Positions 58,101 through 64,000 of a DNA stretch of 64,000 nucleotides are shown one piece after another. The notes under the pieces were generated by a model, which saw only the letters and a list, made by a program, of their open reading frames with translations, was not told the origin of the DNA and searched no databases. This stretch comes from Crocodylus rhombifer (taxonomy: Eukaryota > Chordata > Crocodylia > Crocodylidae): positions 205,949 through 269,948 of the forward strand of contig JAVSML010025226.1 of assembly GCA_038503035.1 (NCBI GenBank). Reading direction: 5' to 3'. How positions within the stretch are numbered: position 1 is the first letter of the stretch; every line of letters begins with the position of its first letter. The position numbers were made by a program, and so were the translations under genes.

Positions 58101-61100
58101 ACCAAGCCTGCACAGAGTTGCATACAATTATGGTTAGGTAACTGTCACCTGTAAATGCATGCAATCCAGATTTAGGCAGGCAGGAATGATCCCTCTGGGA
58201 TGGGGATTTAAGGGAACTCATGGTTGGATCCAGGTGCCTATTGGCTTCTGGGTCTCACTCTGAGCTCACCAAAATATTTCCATGGATTTTACGCCCAAAA
58301 CGTATATTCAGTATCTTCTTAACCTTGCATGACAGAGTGAAGAGCCTGAAGAACAGCTTTCTACCTGGGAAGCAGAGAGAACAAAGAACAGAAGTAGAAT
58401 ATTTCTTGGCTTTGCTCGTCTCCATCTACCTTTCAATGGTCTTCCATGAAATCTTAGACTGTAGAGTGCCATCACATGCTGGCAGCAAATTCTTTAAAAT
58501 ATGTATTTTTAATGAGTGTTAGGGGTGTACACAAGGTCAGGTAATCCGCGTCTTTTATAAGATGCCTAACATCTTGATGCTATTTAAATGGGGAAGGCAA
58601 ACATGAACAGTGACATATTGTAATTATAGGGAAATGAAAAAAAGGAAGAAATAAAATGCAATCTAACAAAAGCAAGATTTAGGCTGACATCACTTTCCAT
58701 ATAATTGCCATGCCTGCAGACACTCAATAAACATATCAGCATTGTTAAAATGACTTATGGCCCGAATAGTTGAATGTAAAATATTATCAATAGATGTGTC
58801 ATCATTGATCTTTCCTGAATCTAGCAGCTGAAGGATGTTGCTGCTAGATGATTTCAACAAACAATCCTTGACAGGAATCCAAAGGAAACAGTGCACAGGG
58901 ACAGACAGCTGACAAATTCAGTATGGGACCATTAAAACATGTGATGAATTTGCCGGGAAAGTATATATTTGTGCAAGAGGTGAGCTCATATCTGCCATAA
59001 ATTTGTCAGCTGTGACACAGTGTTCTCCAGCCTGGCATGAATAATGCCTAGCTATTTACAGGCTTTGTCTGGCAAAAGTTCTATCAGTCACTCCAGGGTT
59101 ATTTACAAAGAAACGTGTCTATCAGTTACAAGGACATGACTTTGCCACTAAAAGATAACAAAAGAGGAAATCAGCCAGTGGCCTCCCAGTGAAAGATACA
59201 TCTTCTCCAGAGAAGCCCTGGACTGGAATGAATCAGATGGCCTGCAATAGGCCCTCCTGGCAGAGTGCCTGGCATGAACTGCAATACTACATTTATCTAC
59301 ACTGATTAGATTAGAAATTATTAATAGGGGTCTATGGAGTAGAGCAAAGGGTCATTTAGAGTTTAATTCTGTTCTCAGATAACTTCATTTCAGTTGATGG
59401 GATTGTTATTGTAGGGGTTTTATATGTTTATAGGAAACAATATACTCAATAATGAAGTCATGCATCCTTTTGCAAGGTTAGGAGAGCTATTGTGTCGCTG
59501 GATTGAAGTCTTCACAATTGTGTTAATTAAGTAATAGTGATTTGACTTTGTCTCCTCATAAAGTGCATTTAAGAAGTGGCTAAGAGCTGCTGAGAATGTG
59601 TTTTCTCAATATGAATATGTAGTAAAACAAGCAAGAAATGAAAGCAGCCTTGGATTGAGTAAACAGAATAGCTGACACGAGCCTTTTGCTTCAGAAAGAC
59701 GGTGCTTTGGTTACATTCAAATGAATGCCCAAATGGTTTAGCATTCAACATAAGAGATCTTTTTTTCTTCTCAGTTCTGATGAAAGTGGAAGGTGACATT
59801 ACAGAATCTCACAAATTAAAATGTATGTTAAACTTAGCGGTTTATCTGGTACCCTCTCTAGGACATAAATAGTGCATTGTATATAGTATAAGATTTATGG
59901 CCAGAATTTTCAAACTTGAAGGACTAAGGGTAGACATTGAAATCCATATTTAGGACACTCATTAGAAGTGGTTTATTTTTCAGAGGTCATGTATAGACCT
60001 GGTAAAAAAAAAATTCTATCCAGAAAAAGTTTAAAACAATTAAAAATTTTAATCAACATTTTTCTTTGAAAACCTGAAACGTCGTCAAAAAGAGGTGAAA
60101 AATAGCCCCTAGAACTTGTTTCTACAACTCCACTTCACCCCCTCCCCCAACTACCCATTCATATACACACATAAGTCTGGAATTAATTTCTATTTGTTTT
60201 CTAAAACAAGGGGGGAAAACAAGCTTTTCCCCCACAAAATGTCCCCAAATTGACAAAAATGGATTTTTTTTGTGGGGGGAACCCCACTTACTTGAAATGC
60301 CACTCTCGTATTTATAAATATAAGATTGCCCATGTGTTATTTTCTAATATAGATTGGAACATTTTACTACCTTGGAAGAAACAGAGGCTGAATGTAGTAG
60401 AGGTAAGGTGACAATGGTAGACAAACAATTTTGTTTGATTTCCAAAACTGATCACTTTGTATGACAACAGATTTTCAAAATAAAGATTTTTAGCTCATGG
60501 ATTTTGTGAGCACAAGTGACAGCCTCATTGATGTGATAGACTATAAGTGCTCCAAAGGAGCTATCATAGTCAATTGTGTCAATGATATGTGAGCTCAGTA
60601 AGATTTACTGTACATGATGGATGGCATCACTCAAAGGAATTGTTATGGACTGTTTGGTCAAAATCTATAGTAAAAAAAGAGGAAAGACTGGATAGATAGA
60701 TAGATGTCTTTAAAGTCTGTAATCCACATAGGAAACTTTAACTCTATTGAAGTAATCAATGTCATGTTTCTATAATGAAGTAATCTATGATTTTAAAAAT
60801 CCACAGATACGTGTTTTGAATCAGTCTGTTTCCTTAAGTTTTGAAAAAGAGCACTATGACTTTAATTACTTGTTTCATTAAGAAATCAAAGCAAATTGAT
60901 GTGTTCCTTTTTTTTTTTAACCTAAGGCTCATATTTATTAACGTAATTAGAATTCGTAGTACTACAAGGTACTTAATTCTCTTGATGCCGGAAGTTGCCA
61001 AAGGAATTGGACTCCTAACTTCCTTAGGCTCTTTTGAAAATCTCAGCCATAACCCATAGATTTCAAAGTGTTCCAAGATAACTCAGTACCATTATCCCTC

Positions 61101-62442
61101 TACCACAAATAAGAAACCAAGGCGCAGATGGTGAATTGACTTGAGTCTCTTGATAAGTAATAAATGGAACAGAATCTGGCATATCTGAATCTGTCAGCTG
61201 ATCTCTTCACTAGAACCTGCCTCACCTGGAAGGACATTTAAGTATACATTGTGCCATGCCCTCAGGTGCTCAACAGCTACAGAGGTGGTCATGGCTCTTG
61301 GAGCAGGAGTACTGATATCCAACTCTGTCAGCCCAGGCTCTGGCATGCTTATCAACTTCAGTATGCAGCGAAATCAGCACTAGGGGGATACGAAACCACA
61401 CTGAGTGGCCATGGGTTATACACATCCATAAAATAAGCATAAATCTAGTCCTATTGACTTCACATGTGGGTGCTTGGGACTTATGGGAATGTCTTATATT
61501 TTGAAACATACTTGATGGCTTAGAATTTTTTTGCTGTTTTTTTAATTAAATATATCTTTACTCCCCAAACCCTACTTCCTTAAAAGCTCCAGAGGAGCCA
61601 AGAGGACCAATTCTTTCATTCCTTCTGACAATGAACATCTCTGCAACTGACCGTGTGTGTCTGCTTTTCAATATTTTCTACTGGAAACACATTCAGAAGT
61701 GCAGGCATTTTGTTGTAAATAATAAGATTTCAGACACTACAACTCCCCATCATTTTAAATATAGTCCTGGAGTAGGAATAACAAACATAAAACAGGCTGC
61801 CTTCATCCAGAGAAAGGAACTGTAAAGCCATCAGCAAAATCCAAACCAGGAAACACTGCCAACTTAAGAAAGTAAACTAAGGGCAATAAATCAAACAAAA
61901 ACTCATACTTTATTGTGGACTGAACAATACAGAGTCTGACATTTCTACCAGCACGGCACAAATACCATTTTTCTTATCAAAAACAAAAGCTTTTAAAGCT
62001 TTACAAGAAGCCAGGAGCAAAAAAGCAAATAAGAAATGACTAGCAAAAAGTAGCTTGATGGGATGTTGAGGGGCCTGCTGTATAGCTATCACATGTTCCA
62101 CACATGCCAACTCACAGTGCTGAGCTGACATTACTGGCCTTTGCTTTTCAGGGCTAATAAGTGCAGTAACTATGTTTTAATTACATAAGATTGCTATTAG
62201 TGATATCATTCAGAAACATCCACACAAACACTTGATCCAACTGACAATGTTATTGTTTTCTTTTTGATTAAGTTAATGATACTAAGTGAGAGGTTACATA
62301 GTTTAGATCTCTTATCATCTTTAAAATCTTTCTTGGGTCTCCAGAGAAGGTACTGGTCATCTGCCAAAAGACAATGTCCTACCTACTTTGCAGTTGCTTC
62401 GATCATCAGTGTAGAGGTAGGGGCCACAGAAATTAGAGGGAC
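55103..62442. other. Unique interval, no gene seen
   Basis: No host exon recognised. Frames up to 100 codons (55863-56165 -, 58220-58522 +) show no domain. Small items: (GATA)4 at 60691-60705, a GGGGGAAAA-CAAGC-TTTTCCCCC hairpin at 60211-60233, and the possible conserved block at 58680-59130. An old A/T-run repeat may lie at 60000-60290 but I cannot classify it. Confidence 0.5.
58680..59130. other. Candidate conserved non-coding element with 14-bp inverted repeat
   Basis: Repeat-free, evenly complex sequence. ACAGCTGACAAATT (58905-58918) and AATTTGTCAGCTGT (59000-59013) are perfect inverted copies. Each contains a CAGCTG E-box next to a TGACA (TALE/MEIS-like) core. This spacing and repeat-free texture suggest a regulatory element, but I infer this from sequence style only. 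There is no coding signal. Confidence 0.25.
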
Positions 62443-62616
62443 CAGACAGAAATGACATTTGTCATGTGATTGGCCACTTGAAAGTGCTCTAAAGCCAGAC
62501 CCAAATGGAAAAGCATGGCTGCAGAGCACTCTGATTGCATGACAAATTAACCCTCATGGTATAAGCGTTCAAATGAAGGTGCTCCAAAGCAGAACCCCTT
62601 CATTAATTTCTGTCTG
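62443..62616. mobile_element. Small MITE candidate with perfect 11-bp ends
   Basis: CAGACAGAAAT (62443-62453) and ATTTCTGTCTG (62606-62616) are perfect inverted ends of the CAG...CTG type. Inside, ATTTGTCATGTGATTG (near 62457) and the reverse complement of CTGATTGCATGACAAATTA (near 62530) form a second inverted pair. No matching 8-bp flank is visible, so the call is tentative. Confidence 0.45.
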
Positions 62617-62644
62617 CTCTGGCTGCAGCACAGCCTGGCCCCAG

Positions 62645-62855
62645 CTGCTGTCTCAGAATGGGAGGCGGAGAAAGCAGGGGAGGAGGGGATCCATTCTGGG
62701 CTTTTCTTAGCCCCACTGAAATGGGGGGGGGCGTGGCTTGGAGACCCTAACCTTAGGGAGGCTCCAATCTATCCTTTTGCCATTCCAGCAGGCTGAGAAA
62801 ATCCCAAATGAACCCCCTGCCCTTGCTTTCTCCCCTTCCCATCCTGAGACAGCAG
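62645..62855. repeat. GC-rich foldback (about 75-bp arms)
   Basis: The left arm 62645-62722 (CTGCTGTCTCAGAATGGGAG, GCGGAGAAAGCAGGG...) is mirrored by the right arm 62781-62855 (...CCCTTGCTTTCTCCCCTTCC, CATCCTGAGACAGCAG). The loop of about 58 bp contains a smaller hairpin CCCTAA-CC-TTAGGG (62745-62758). No coding content; a foldback-type transposon or inverted duplication is likely. Confidence 0.75.
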
Positions 62856-63000
62856 TGGAGCTGCAAGGTGGGGGTGGAGCTAAGGGGAGAGGCTACACAG
62901 ATGCAGCCTCTCTCCCTGCATCCACTCCAAATTGGAGCTGATTCTACACCTTCCCAGTCCGACAGCTAATGTCTGGTGGGTCAGGAGGAGTAGTCTAACT

Positions 63001-63280
63001 CAGGGGCAGGCAGAGTTTGGTTTGTGGGCTGATCTGGCCCATGGTGGACTCCATTTCCCAGCAGCCCCTGCTCACCGTCTGCTGTGGCCGGTTTCCATGA
63101 AGACCCCAGCAGTGGTAGTGCCATGACAGCACAGAGACAGGGTTTACAGCACAGACAGCAGCACTGGCAGGGCATGCAACTGGCTGGGAAGCTGCTCTGG
63201 GACCAGGGCTGGGATTTTGTGGTAGTCACAGTGTAGTCTGGAGCTGGGGCAATACTGTGATCTGCTGCTCATATGCCCCA
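63001..63280. mobile_element. Possible hAT-type element fragment
   Basis: It begins CAGGGGCAGGCAGAGTTTGG, then TTTGTGGGCTGATCTGGCCC, which resembles the CAGGGGTGGGCAAA... GGGCC hAT end also seen at 52036. GC-rich interior with CTCCATTTCCCAGCAGCCCC (the reverse of the common 'ctgggaaatggagt' MITE phrase). No matching right end or target duplication was found. Confidence 0.4.
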
Positions 63281-64000
63281 GGAAGGGCCCTTTCCTTGGG
63301 TACTTGATTCACCCATGGGACTTTGTAAGGGCAATAGCAGTTCAAATTCATTATCTATCGTTATAGACTTATGTTCAGGGAGGGGGAAAGCACTGGAGCC
63401 ATCTTGTATACAGAGTCAATTTCACCTCCAAATAATATGATTAGCCCCATCAAAAATATGGAAGAATCAAGGCATATATGATACATGATTCTCAATGTGC
63501 AGAGAAGGTGAATGGAAGAACTGGGAAGGCAACTCAGTTGTCTTGATCTATCCATTGCAATGCCTGCTCTTTGCAAAGCATACTTAGTATGTCATGGGCC
63601 ACAACTGGCTCACATGGAAACGGAGGCAATCAGACTGAAGATTGTCTCTAGTGGGTTATGGAATAGAGAAAGATCCCACACAATTTACTCATTCGTTTGA
63701 TGTGCCTGGATGAGGGAGTATTTGGTTGATGTGGAATTTTCACAATTTCACAATGATTGCATACTTAATTCATACAACACAATTTTATTTTAAAATTCCT
63801 TGCTACACATATAACACTGCTTAGCTTTAAGAAAAACCACAAACACTAAAAACACAATAACTACATATATTAGAAACAATGCTCCAAATGCACTTCCTTC
63901 CCAAACAATGCTTAAGAATTAGTATTACAAAAACAACTACAATTACAAGTAAAGGTTAAATTGGAATCACTACTATTATTTCTCATGGTATACTTACAAT
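63281..64000. other. Unique AT-rich interval to window end, no gene seen
   Basis: Short frames only. AT-rich sequence without recognisable repeat or gene. Confidence 0.5.

Noticed and set aside
1..64000. CRISPR arrays, operons, ribosome-binding sites, tRNA or rRNA genes
   Set aside because: The sequence is vertebrate intergenic DNA. No regularly spaced repeats, bacterial gene packing or tRNA cloverleaf with A and B boxes was seen apart from SINE relics.

Overview
The window looks like vertebrate, most likely crocodilian (turtle is the main alternative), intergenic DNA. The evidence is the repeat content: chicken/reptile-type CR1 LINEs of several ages, ancient MIR-type SINEs, a PIF/Harbinger element with a Myb/SANT-like partner gene, hAT-type and MITE-type DNA elements, and Penelope-like pieces. 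Background sequence is AT-rich with few CpGs. Species was inferred from repeat style only; no search could be run. I find no convincing host protein-coding exon, tRNA, rRNA, CRISPR array or operon. Almost all open frames are short chance frames or shadows within repeats.

Layout. 1-35 kb is mostly unique AT-rich sequence. It carries scattered fossils: a MITE at 2.6 kb, CR1 3' ends at 7.4, 10.7, 17.0 and 23.6 kb, MIR-type SINEs at 10.1, 14.8 and 16.4 kb, a GC-rich foldback at 29.1 kb, and a Penelope-like GIY-YIG relic at 29.7-31.0 kb split by a later insertion. At 35.2-39.5 kb an old CR1 is interrupted by a 3.6-kb GC-rich Harbinger-type transposon. It has terminal inverted repeats, a 3-bp target duplication (ACA), a broken transposase on the + strand and a broken Myb/SANT-like gene on the - strand.

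46.9-53.3 kb is a stack of nested insertions. An old + strand CR1 is broken three times and capped at its 3' end: by a 602-bp Penelope-like element (8-bp target duplication), by an unclassified LTR-like repeat which itself received a young - strand CR1 with a 448-codon open reverse transcriptase, and by a hAT-type element (8-bp target duplication) full of G-rich minisatellite. At 53.8-55.1 kb one Harbinger-like MITE sits inside another. 55-64 kb is again mostly unique, with candidate conserved non-coding sequence near 58.7-59.1 kb and foldback/hAT-like pieces at 62.4-63.3 kb.

The main theme is a family of elements sharing GGGYRCRTCTACA-like ends, 3-bp AC[A/T] target duplications and a subterminal hairpin. 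The same hairpin core occurs in the transposase-bearing element and in two MITEs, which suggests the larger element's lineage mobilised the small ones. No new functional gene system is claimed.
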